Below are positions 34,392 to 41,519 of a stretch of 64,000 nucleotides of DNA, piece after piece. How positions within the stretch are numbered: the stretch's first letter is position 1; the number at the start of each line of letters is the position of its first letter. The notes under the pieces were generated by a model. The model saw only the letters and a program-made list of their open reading frames with translations, made no database searches and was not told the DNA's origin. Source of the DNA: JAVBOW01 sp031550615 (GTDB lineage: Bacteria > Bacteroidota > Bacteroidia > Bacteroidales > Rikenellaceae); the NCBI GenBank assembly GCA_031550615.1, contig JAVBOL010000025.1:36419-100418 (forward strand), given 5' to 3'. The position numbers were made by a program, and so were the translations under genes.

Positions 34392-36125
34392 ATGAAAAGG
34401 ATTGTAAGTCTGAGCCTGGTTCTTGCCTCAGCCGTTGTGCTCCTGTCGGGTTGCAACTGCTATAACAAGATGGCCAAAAACGTGAAAGGCATCGACGCCA
34501 AGTGCACTCCGAGCGTCCTCACTCTTAAAGGCAACACTGTGGCTGCCGACGTTACGGTAACCTTCCCGCCGAAGTATTTCAGCGAAATGGCTATCCTGCG
34601 CGTAACTCCCGTCCTCGTGTTTGAAGGCGGCGAGATCGCAGGTACCCCCAAATTCGTACAGGGCGAAGGCGTAAAGGATAACTTCACCGTTATTCCCTGG
34701 AAACAGGGCGGTTCTTACACCCAGAACGTCAGCTTCCCCTATGACAAGCGCGCCGCCGTTTCGAAGCTCGTCCTTCGTTTCGACGCCAAATGCTCGGAAA
34801 GCTGCTCGGAGAAGTACAACGACTACCTCGCACTGGGCGGCAACGCAGTGGGCGCGAACGGTCTGCGTTCTTCGGACATCGTAGTTGCAGAGGGCATCAG
34901 CAACCTGCAGGACAACATCCGCGCAACGGATTACCTGACCTCGCTGGCCGACAACTATAAGAAAACCCGCACCATTTCGCCCGATGACGTGAGCATCATG
35001 TACACCATCGGCAAGAGCGACGTGCGTCCCGCACAGCTCACTTCCGAGCAGGTGAAACTCCTCGAAGCGTTCGTTAAGGACAACTCGAACAAGGAAGGCG
35101 TTTCGATGGGTAGCGTTTACGTAAGCGGCTATGCTTCGCCCGACGGCCCCGTTACGCTCAACGACAAACTTTCACAGGCTCGCGGCAACACCGCCAAGAC
35201 CGCTGTCGAAAAGCAACTGACCGCACAGAAGCAGACCGCCAAATATGACGTGGCTGCTTACGGCGAAGACTGGGACGGTTTCAAAAACCTCGTTGCAAGC
35301 TCGAACATGAAGGATAAGGACCTCGTAATGCAGGTTCTCAACATGTACGACAACCCCGTTAAACGCGAAGACGAGATCCGCAACATGTCGGTTGTGTTCG
35401 ACGTTCTTGCAAAAGACATCCTGCCCCAGCTGCGCCGCGCTAAAGTGAGCACTTCGGCTGAAGTACAGGGCCTGAACGACAGCGAACTCCTCGCCGCCGC
35501 CAAGACCAACCTCGCCAGCCTGGACGTCGAGCAACTGCTCTACACCGCTTCGCTGACCAAGGACAATGCAGAGAAGGTTCGCATCCTGACCTACGCCGCC
35601 GAGAAGTACAACGACTACCGCGCTTACAACAACCTGGGTATCGCCCAGATGAACGCCGGTCAGCTCGATGCGGCCAAGAAGGCTTTCACCAAGGCCGCTT
35701 CGCTCAAGTCTGATCCCGCTATCAGCAACAACCTCGGCGCCCTGGCCGTTGCCCAAGGCAATATCGCAGAAGCCAAGAAATACCTCTCGTCGCTCAACAC
35801 CGCCGACGCGAAAGCCAACCAAGGCCTCGTTGCACTTGCTGAAGGCGACTACGCCGCCGCCCAGAAGAACCTGAAGGGTTATGACCTGGCAGTAGCTGAA
35901 GTTCTTAACAACAACCTGGATAAAGCCTCGGCTGCCCTTAAGGGTGAGACCAGCGCCGACGCCGACTACCTGCGTGCCGTTATCGCCGCCCGCAAAGGTG
36001 AGGCTTCGAACGCTATCAGCAACCTGAAGAGCGCCATCGCCAAGAAACCCGCTCTGGCTGAAGCCGCTAAGAAGGACGTCGAGTTCTCGAAGCTCTTCGC
36101 CCTGCCCGAATTCAAAGCTCTCTAA
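34392..36125 (+). CDS. envelope lipoprotein with OmpA-like and TPR regions
   Basis: A 577-residue lipoprotein; ATG at 34392 is chosen over an in-frame TTG. The lipobox L-L-S-G-C is near residue 20. Residues about 30-200 form a beta-rich region. A middle segment (about 235-300, V-Y-V-S-G-Y-A-S-P-D-G-P then N-D-K-L-S-Q-A-R) resembles the peptidoglycan-binding OmpA C-terminal fold. From about 385 onward, TPR-like helical repeats (Y-N-N-L-G-I-A-Q-M-N-A-G-Q-L-D-A-A-K-K-A) run to the end. It may link outer membrane and wall while scaffolding partners. Exact family not recognised. Confidence 0.65.
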   Translation: MKRIVSLSLVLASAVVLLSGCNCYNKMAKNVKGIDAKCTPSVLTLKGNTVAADVTVTFPPKYFSEMAILRVTPVLVFEGGEIAGTPKFVQGEGVKDNFTVIPWKQGGSYTQNVSFPYDKRAAVSKLVLRFDAKCSESCSEKYNDYLALGGNAVGANGLRSSDIVVAEGISNLQDNIRATDYLTSLADNYKKTRTISPDDVSIMYTIGKSDVRPAQLTSEQVKLLEAFVKDNSNKEGVSMGSVYVSGYASPDGPVTLNDKLSQARGNTAKTAVEKQLTAQKQTAKYDVAAYGEDWDGFKNLVASSNMKDKDLVMQVLNMYDNPVKREDEIRNMSVVFDVLAKDILPQLRRAKVSTSAEVQGLNDSELLAAAKTNLASLDVEQLLYTASLTKDNAEKVRILTYAAEKYNDYRAYNNLGIAQMNAGQLDAAKKAFTKAASLKSDPAISNNLGALAVAQGNIAEAKKYLSSLNTADAKANQGLVALAEGDYAAAQKNLKGYDLAVAEVLNNNLDKASAALKGETSADADYLRAVIAARKGEASNAISNLKSAIAKKPALAEAAKKDVEFSKLFALPEFKAL

Positions 36126-36132
36126 GTAACGT

Positions 36133-36183
36133 GAGCCATAAAGGAAGGCCGCCCGGGAGGGTGGCCTTCTTTCTTTATGGCTC
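36133..36183 (+). terminator. long-stem terminator after TPR lipoprotein gene
   Basis: Outer stem GAGCCATAAAG/CTTTATGGCTC (36133-36143 with 36173-36183) and inner stem GAAGGCC/GGCCTTC (36144-36150 with 36163-36169). The inner stem is followed by TTTCTTT. Confidence 0.85.
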
Positions 36184-36195
36184 GCGTACCGGTTT

Positions 36196-36317
36196 GCTGT
36201 GCATGGCGCACGGCATCTTCGGCACATCCTTTTAATCTTTAAATCCTCACATACAATAGTATGCTCCGGTTTAAAAATTAAAACGATGCACCAAATCTGA
36301 CGCACGCCATGCACAGC
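36196..36317 (+). repeat. 122-bp structured dispersed repeat, copy 2
   Basis: The most divergent copy and the best evidence for structure: terminal arms are a perfect 13-base inverted repeat (GCTGTGCATGGCG with CGCCATGCACAGC). The central stem is CATAC/GTATG instead of CAGCC/GGCTG, and the enclosing stem is TTTAAATCC/GGTTTAAA instead of TCAAATCC/GGTTTGA. Both arms change together. It lies between the terminator and the MATE gene. Confidence 0.88.
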
Positions 36318-36363
36318 GAAGTGAGGGGAGACGGGCGTTTTGTAAATTTTCAAAAACTTTTCA

Positions 36364-37725
36364 ATGAAACTGTCCTCACTTATATATTCTTATCGCGATC
36401 AATACAAGGCGACCCTGAAACTTGCCGCTCCCGTTTTGGTATCCAACATGGGGCAGGTTACTGTGCAGCTGGCCGACAGTATAATGGTCGGCAGCCTTGG
36501 GGCGGTTCCACAGGCCGGCGTTTCGTTTGCCATGTCGGTATTTTTCCTCTTCTTCGCCCTCGGGCTCGGGGTGTCGCTCGGCCTGACCCCGATCGTGGGC
36601 AAAGCCTTTGCGCAGGGCCGCCACCGTGACTCGGCCCTCAGTCTGCAGAACTCGCTGGTGCTCAACACGGCCATCGGCGTGTTACTTGTGGTGTGCATGT
36701 TCGCGTGCATTCCGCTTTTCACGCACATGGGGCAGGACCCGGCGGTGGTCGAGGCGTCCAAAGGTTTCTACCGCTACCTTGCCTGGTCTGTGCTGCCGTT
36801 TATGGTATTCGCGGCCTTCAAACAATTCCTCGAAGGGATCGGCATAACGCGCGTGGAGATGAATATCGTCATCGTCGCCAACGTCATAAATATCGCCCTG
36901 TGCTGGCTGCTGATCTACGGCAAATGGATATTCCCCGAAATGGGGGCGGCGGGTGCCGGGCTGGCCAACCTGGTGACGCGCAGCTTCATGGCGGCGGCTA
37001 TCATTGTCTACTTCTTCTGCAAGTATGGCCTGAGGCGCTATTTCGCCTTTTTCTCGCGGGCGGGCGTTTCGCTGTTGCGCCTCAGGGAAAATGTCGCGGT
37101 TGGATTCCCGATAGGTTTGCAGATGTTGATGGAAACCTCCTCTTTCGCCCTTACGGCGATCATGATGGGGTGGTTTGGCGCCGTGGCCCTCGCCGCGCAC
37201 CAGATCGCCATGACGGCGGCGCACAGCACATTCATGGCCATCGTCAGCATTTCGGTGGCGACCACTATCCGCGTGAGCCACGAATTCGGGCGCGGCAACC
37301 TGCGCGAACTCAAGCGCGCGGCCAACGCCTCATACCACCTGGGACTGGCCTGGAACCTGCTTACCGCGACCGTTTTCCTGCTGATGCGCAACTGGATCCC
37401 ATGGCTTTTCACCCCCGACGAGCAGGTCGTGCAGGTGGCGGCGTGGCTGCTGGTCTGCACGGCGTTCTTCCAGTTTTCCGACGGTCGGCAGAATATTTCG
37501 ATAGGCATCCTGCGCGGCGTGCAGGATGTAAGCAGCACGATGCGCGTGGCCTTCATTTCGTATATCCTTATCAACCTGCCGGTGGGATACATGCTGGCTT
37601 TCCCGCTCGGGATGGGGCCTGTGGGATTGTGGATCGGATTTATCGTGGGGCTCAGCGTGGCGGCGGTGTTGCTGAACGCACGCTTCATCCGCATTTACCG
37701 CAGCCTCAGGCTGGCGCAACGATAA
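36364..37725 (+). CDS. MATE family efflux transporter
   Basis: A 453-residue inner-membrane protein with 12 predicted transmembrane helices in two homologous halves, the MATE fold. The first half opens with A-A-P-V-L-V-S-N-M-G-Q-V-T-V-Q-L and D-S-I-M-V-G; the second with G-F-P-I-G-L-Q-M-L-M-E. It exports cationic drugs or metabolites using a Na+ or H+ gradient and most resembles the NorM branch. It stands alone; its leader would include repeat copy 2 if transcribed from just after the upstream terminator. Confidence 0.94.
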   Translation: MKLSSLIYSYRDQYKATLKLAAPVLVSNMGQVTVQLADSIMVGSLGAVPQAGVSFAMSVFFLFFALGLGVSLGLTPIVGKAFAQGRHRDSALSLQNSLVLNTAIGVLLVVCMFACIPLFTHMGQDPAVVEASKGFYRYLAWSVLPFMVFAAFKQFLEGIGITRVEMNIVIVANVINIALCWLLIYGKWIFPEMGAAGAGLANLVTRSFMAAAIIVYFFCKYGLRRYFAFFSRAGVSLLRLRENVAVGFPIGLQMLMETSSFALTAIMMGWFGAVALAAHQIAMTAAHSTFMAIVSISVATTIRVSHEFGRGNLRELKRAANASYHLGLAWNLLTATVFLLMRNWIPWLFTPDEQVVQVAAWLLVCTAFFQFSDGRQNISIGILRGVQDVSSTMRVAFISYILINLPVGYMLAFPLGMGPVGLWIGFIVGLSVAAVLLNARFIRIYRSLRLAQR

Positions 37726-37761
37726 ATTTTCACCACCTTTAAATAAGATAGTATGCGCCCC

Positions 37762-37790
37762 GGATATGCCCAAACATGTTTGGCATATCC
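37762..37790. promoter_or_regulatory. palindromic operator candidate overlapping the PSP1 promoter
   Basis: Arms GGATATG-c-CCAAAC and GTTTGG-CATATCC meet around AT, giving 13 paired bases per arm with one unpaired c. The right arm contains the -33 TTTG at 37779-37782, so a dimeric repressor bound here would block the polymerase. No regulator is identified. Confidence 0.45.
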
Positions 37791-37810
37791 CTCGACTTTC
37801 ACTATCTTTG
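37779..37810 (+). promoter_or_regulatory. PSP1/gldH/trmB promoter (TTTG-N20-TATCTTTG)
   Basis: TTTG at 37779-37782, 20 bases, TATCTTTG at 37803-37810, 17 bases before the ATG at 37828. Both boxes match consensus. Confidence 0.75.
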
Positions 37811-37827
37811 CCTCAAATGCCCATATA

Positions 37828-39444
37828 ATGGATTGCAAGACAAAAGATAACTGCCAGACCGACCTGGGACGCGGCTGCACCTTCTGCGGCTGCGGCGAGG
37901 AACTCCAGGGCGGGGCGTGCGAGGGATGCTACAAGCTCCACTCCTACGACTGGCTCGAAGATATGCCCGTGCAGGGCGAAAGCGATATTTTTGAGATACG
38001 TTTCAAGAATACCCGCAAGGGGTTTTATAAGAACGTCAACTCGCTTCCCCTCGCCAAGGGGGATATCGTCGCCGTCGAGGCCTCGCCCGGCCACGACATA
38101 GGCATCATCTCGCTCACGGGCGATATGGTAGCGCGCCAGATGCGCCGCGTGGGATTCAACCCCCAGAACGGCGAGTTCAAAAAGATATACCGCAAGGCCA
38201 AGCCCTACGACATCGAGAAGTGGCAGGAGGCCATAGCCCTCGAACACGAAACGATGATCCGCTCACGCCAGATAGCCGCCGACATGGGGCTCAACATGAA
38301 GATCGGCGACGTCGAATACCAGGGCGACAGGATCAAGGCGATATTCTACTATATCGCCGACGAGAGGGTCGACTTCCGCGAACTTATCAAGGTGTTCGCC
38401 GATCAGTTCCGCATACGCGTGGAGATGAAACAGATAGGGGCGCGCCAGGAGGCGGGGCGCATCGGCGGTCTGGGCTCGTGCGGACGCGAGTTGTGCTGCG
38501 CCTCGTGGATCTCGGGCTTCGCCTCGGTGACCACCAACGCCGCGCGCCACCAGGAGATATCGCTCAACCCCCAAAAGCTGGCCGGACAGTGCGGCAAACT
38601 CAAATGCTGCCTGGTCTATGAGCTGGATACATATATGGACGCGCGCCGCGACTTCCCACGCGTCAATTCGCCGCTGCAGGCTATGGACGGCGAATATTTC
38701 CATATCAAGAGCGATATACTGGGCCGCACGATGAGCTTCTCGTCCGCCCCGGGCGAAATGGCCAACATGATAACGCTGCCCGTGGAGCGCGTGCGCGAGA
38801 TACTCGACCTGAACCGTAAAGGCACCAAGGTCGACCGCATACAGGATTATGACCTCAAGGCTGAGGTCGTCGAGGAGCCCGACTTTTTGAACGTGGTCGG
38901 CGAGGACAGCATAACGCGCTTTGACAAGCAGCGTGAGCAGGGACGCAGCCGCCGCGGAGGACGCAACCGCGGGCATGGCGAAGGAGGTCAGAATGCGGGC
39001 GGTCGCGAGGGACGCGAAGGGCGCGAACCGCGCAACGGAAACGGCGGAAACGGCGGCGGTGGCAATAACGGCGGCAACGCCAACCAGCAGCGCCGCGAAC
39101 AGCGCCCGCAGGGCGACCGCAACAACCGCGGCCAGGGCGAAGGCCGGGGCCAGCGCAACGATAACCGCCCCGAAGGCCAGCGCCGCGGCGATGGGCAAAA
39201 CCGCCCTGAGGGCCAGAACCGCCCCGATGGGCAAAACCGCCCCGAGGGCCAAAACCGCAACAACGACCGAAACCGTAACCGTGGCCGAGGCAATGGCGGC
39301 GGCAACCGGACGGGTCGCAACAACGGCAACGGCAGCAACAACGGCAACAGCGGTAACGACCGCAACTCGGGCGGAAACAACGGCAACGGCAACCAGGGCG
39401 GCAATAACGGCGGCCAGTCCGGCGGCGGGCAAAACGGGCAGTGA
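37828..39444 (+). CDS. PSP1 domain (RicT-like) protein with Gly/Arg/Asn/Gln-rich tail
   Basis: A 538-residue cytoplasmic protein; ATG at 37828 follows the promoter. An N-terminal Cys cluster (C-T-F-C-G-C-G, then C-E-G-C near residues 17-35) may bind metal. The PSP1 C-terminal domain spans about 45-310, with R-E-L-C-C-A-S-W and the G-Q-C-G-K-L-K-C-C-L motif. RicT, its Bacillus relative, is part of an Fe-S-containing complex that modulates RNase Y. From about 370 to the end the protein is disordered, built of R-G-G, R-N-N-R and repeated R-P-(E/D)-G-Q-N units. Such a tail probably binds RNA, but this is inference. Confidence 0.85.
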   Translation: MDCKTKDNCQTDLGRGCTFCGCGEELQGGACEGCYKLHSYDWLEDMPVQGESDIFEIRFKNTRKGFYKNVNSLPLAKGDIVAVEASPGHDIGIISLTGDMVARQMRRVGFNPQNGEFKKIYRKAKPYDIEKWQEAIALEHETMIRSRQIAADMGLNMKIGDVEYQGDRIKAIFYYIADERVDFRELIKVFADQFRIRVEMKQIGARQEAGRIGGLGSCGRELCCASWISGFASVTTNAARHQEISLNPQKLAGQCGKLKCCLVYELDTYMDARRDFPRVNSPLQAMDGEYFHIKSDILGRTMSFSSAPGEMANMITLPVERVREILDLNRKGTKVDRIQDYDLKAEVVEEPDFLNVVGEDSITRFDKQREQGRSRRGGRNRGHGEGGQNAGGREGREGREPRNGNGGNGGGGNNGGNANQQRREQRPQGDRNNRGQGEGRGQRNDNRPEGQRRGDGQNRPEGQNRPDGQNRPEGQNRNNDRNRNRGRGNGGGNRTGRNNGNGSNNGNSGNDRNSGGNNGNGNQGGNNGGQSGGGQNGQ

Positions 39445-39896
39445 TGCCGCGCACAGGGTTTCTGACAGCCGTTGCGGCTTTGGCTACGGTCGTGATGTGC
39501 TCGTGCCTGTCGCGACATACGGAGCTGATGACCGAGGTCAACCCCGCGGGGTGGCATCCGGGCAAGCCCGCCGTAATAACGTACGATAACGACGATACCC
39601 TCTCACGGCGCACCATCGATCTTCTCGTGCGCTACCGCGGCAATAAATTCGGGCCGCTGGACCTCGATATAACGACCCTCACGCCCGACACGCTCACCCT
39701 CACCGAGCGCGTCACTATCGCCGGCATCGCGCAGGACGCCGGGGCCTACCAGGAGTGCGAGGCGAGGTACCGCACGGGTGTCGTGCTGTTGCAAAAAGGT
39801 AATTACAGTTTTAAAATAGCCCCTGCCTCCGTCCGCCTGAAAGGCGTCACGGCAGTCGGGGTGCGCATTTCCAGGCAAGACGATGGGCAAAGATAA
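39444..39896 (+). CDS. gldH: GldH-family lipoprotein
   Basis: A 150-residue lipoprotein (lipobox V-M-C-S-C). Its start overlaps the PSP1 stop by one base (TGATG); an in-frame GTG three bases upstream is the alternative start. The body shows the GldH pattern: a D-D-T-L strand, I-D-L-L-V-R-Y-R-G-N, and a late L-K-G-V-T-A-V-G-V-R-I segment. GldH is required for gliding in Flavobacterium, but homologues persist in non-gliding Bacteroidales in the same PSP1-gldH order, so its role here is unknown. Confidence 0.85.
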   Translation: MPRTGFLTAVAALATVVMCSCLSRHTELMTEVNPAGWHPGKPAVITYDNDDTLSRRTIDLLVRYRGNKFGPLDLDITTLTPDTLTLTERVTIAGIAQDAGAYQECEARYRTGVVLLQKGNYSFKIAPASVRLKGVTAVGVRISRQDDGQR

Positions 39897-40602
39897 ATTC
39901 CGCCGCTTTCAGGAGAACCTGACCTTCGAATGTATGGTACAACCCGAATTCGATGAGGTTTTCCATAAAGACCACCCCCTTAAAGGGCGTTGGAAACAGG
40001 ACTTCTTTAAAAACGACAACCCGATAGTGCTCGAGCTGGGCTGTGGCCGCGGCGAATATACCGTGGCGCTGGCCGAGGCTTTCCCCGACGTGAATTTCAT
40101 CGGGGTCGACATCAAGGGCGCGCGCATGTGGCGCGGTGCCAAGACTGCCACCGAAAAGGGAATGAAAAATGCGGCCTTCCTGCGCACGCGCATCGAGTTT
40201 ATCTCCTCGCTCTTCGCCGCCGGCGAGGTAGGCGGGATATGGATCACCTTCCCCGATCCGCAGCTGGCCAAGAACCGCGTCAAGAAACGCCTCACGGCAC
40301 CTGCGTTCCTGGCTTCGTACGCGGGTTTCCTCGCTCCGGGGGCGGATATCCACCTGAAGACCGACTCGCGCCACCTGCACGACTACACCCGCGCCGTTGC
40401 CGAGCATAACGGCCTGGAGATCAAACAGGCCGAAACGGATATTTACGGCACCGGGGCGGCGGATGAGTTGCTGTCGATAAAAACGACCTACGAAAAACGC
40501 TTTCTGGCCGAAGGATTGCAGATAACTTACCTGCGCTTCACGCTGGGCGGACGGACGGCTTTCGACGCGCCCGATTTCGCGCCCGACGAACAGCTTTCGT
40601 AA
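39883..40602 (+). CDS. trmB: tRNA (guanine(46)-N7)-methyltransferase
   Basis: A 239-residue SAM-dependent enzyme that methylates G46 in the variable loop of tRNA. SAM motif E-L-G-C-G-R-G-E-Y-T is at about residues 50-59 and the family signature I-T-F-P-D-P-Q (normally F-P-D-P-W) near 122. K-T-D-S, the downstream block, is intact. It overlaps gldH by 14 bases, so the two are translationally linked. Confidence 0.95.
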   Translation: MGKDKFRRFQENLTFECMVQPEFDEVFHKDHPLKGRWKQDFFKNDNPIVLELGCGRGEYTVALAEAFPDVNFIGVDIKGARMWRGAKTATEKGMKNAAFLRTRIEFISSLFAAGEVGGIWITFPDPQLAKNRVKKRLTAPAFLASYAGFLAPGADIHLKTDSRHLHDYTRAVAEHNGLEIKQAETDIYGTGAADELLSIKTTYEKRFLAEGLQITYLRFTLGGRTAFDAPDFAPDEQLS

Positions 40603-40639
40603 AAAAACGTTACCTTGCTCTCTAAAACCGCACGATATT

Positions 40640-41515
40640 ATGGAATACAGCAGCCAACTCCTCCAATACCCCGCCGCCCCCACGCAGGACGAAGTGGACC
40701 GCCTGGTAGCGCGCGCGAGGGAAGCCTCGGCGGACAATGCCAACAATGAGGTGTATAAGTTAGCGTACAGCTGCATCGACCTCACCTCGCTCAACGGCAC
40801 CGACTCGGAAGAGCGTATCACGGCTTTTACCACCAAGGCCGCCGAATTTCCGAAATATTTCCCCGCGATACCCAATGTGGCGTCGATATGCGTCTACCCC
40901 TCGATGGTCGAGGTGGTCGGTCTGGCGTTGGGCGAAGTGCCCCTGGCTATCACCAGCGTGTCGGCGGGATTCCCCGCTTCGCAGACCTTCCTCGAAGTGA
41001 AGGTGCTCGAAACGGCTATGGCCATCGAGAACGGGGCGGACGAGATCGACATCGTGATAAGCCTCGGTCAGATGCTCACGGGCGACTACGACCGCATGGC
41101 CGAAGAGGTGCGCGTGCTGAAGGATGAGTGCGGCGAGGTGCTTATGAAGGCGATCATCGAGTCCGGTGCGCTGCAAACCCCCGAGTTGATATGGAAGGCC
41201 TCGCTGTTGACGATGTTGGCCGGGGCGGATTTCGTTAAGACCTCGACCGGCAAGATCCCCGTTGCGGCCACCCCCGAGGCGGCTGTGGTGATGTGCAGCG
41301 CGATCAGGGCGTTCTATGAGAAAACAGGCCGCAAGATAGGTTTCAAAGCCGCCGGCGGAGTGGCCAACGCCGCCGATACGGCGCTCTATTATACTATCGT
41401 CGAGCAGATACTCGGCAAGGCGTGGCTCACCCCCGCGCTGTTCCGCATCGGGGCGAGTTCACTGGCCAACAACCTGATCTCGGCCATCGAGGACAGGGAG
41501 GTTAAATACTTCTAA
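40640..41515 (+). CDS. deoC: deoxyribose-phosphate aldolase
   Basis: A 291-residue class I TIM-barrel aldolase that splits 2-deoxyribose 5-phosphate to acetaldehyde and glyceraldehyde 3-phosphate in deoxynucleoside salvage. The Schiff-base lysine is in A-D-F-V-K-T-S-T-G, and the second conserved Lys is in K-A-A-G-G-V. The I-D-(L/I)-V-I-x-x-G block is present. Length is nearer the long bacterial type than the 220-residue short one. It follows trmB by 37 bases and converges on an outer-membrane gene four bases after its stop. Confidence 0.96.
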   Translation: MEYSSQLLQYPAAPTQDEVDRLVARAREASADNANNEVYKLAYSCIDLTSLNGTDSEERITAFTTKAAEFPKYFPAIPNVASICVYPSMVEVVGLALGEVPLAITSVSAGFPASQTFLEVKVLETAMAIENGADEIDIVISLGQMLTGDYDRMAEEVRVLKDECGEVLMKAIIESGALQTPELIWKASLLTMLAGADFVKTSTGKIPVAATPEAAVVMCSAIRAFYEKTGRKIGFKAAGGVANAADTALYYTIVEQILGKAWLTPALFRIGASSLANNLISAIEDREVKYF

Positions 41516-41519
41516 GGCG

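Noticed and set aside
38263..39432. Ala/Val-rich 389-codon frame opposite the PSP1 gene
   Set aside because: The repeated Ala/Val composition is the complement of the Gly/Arg/Asn-rich tail.
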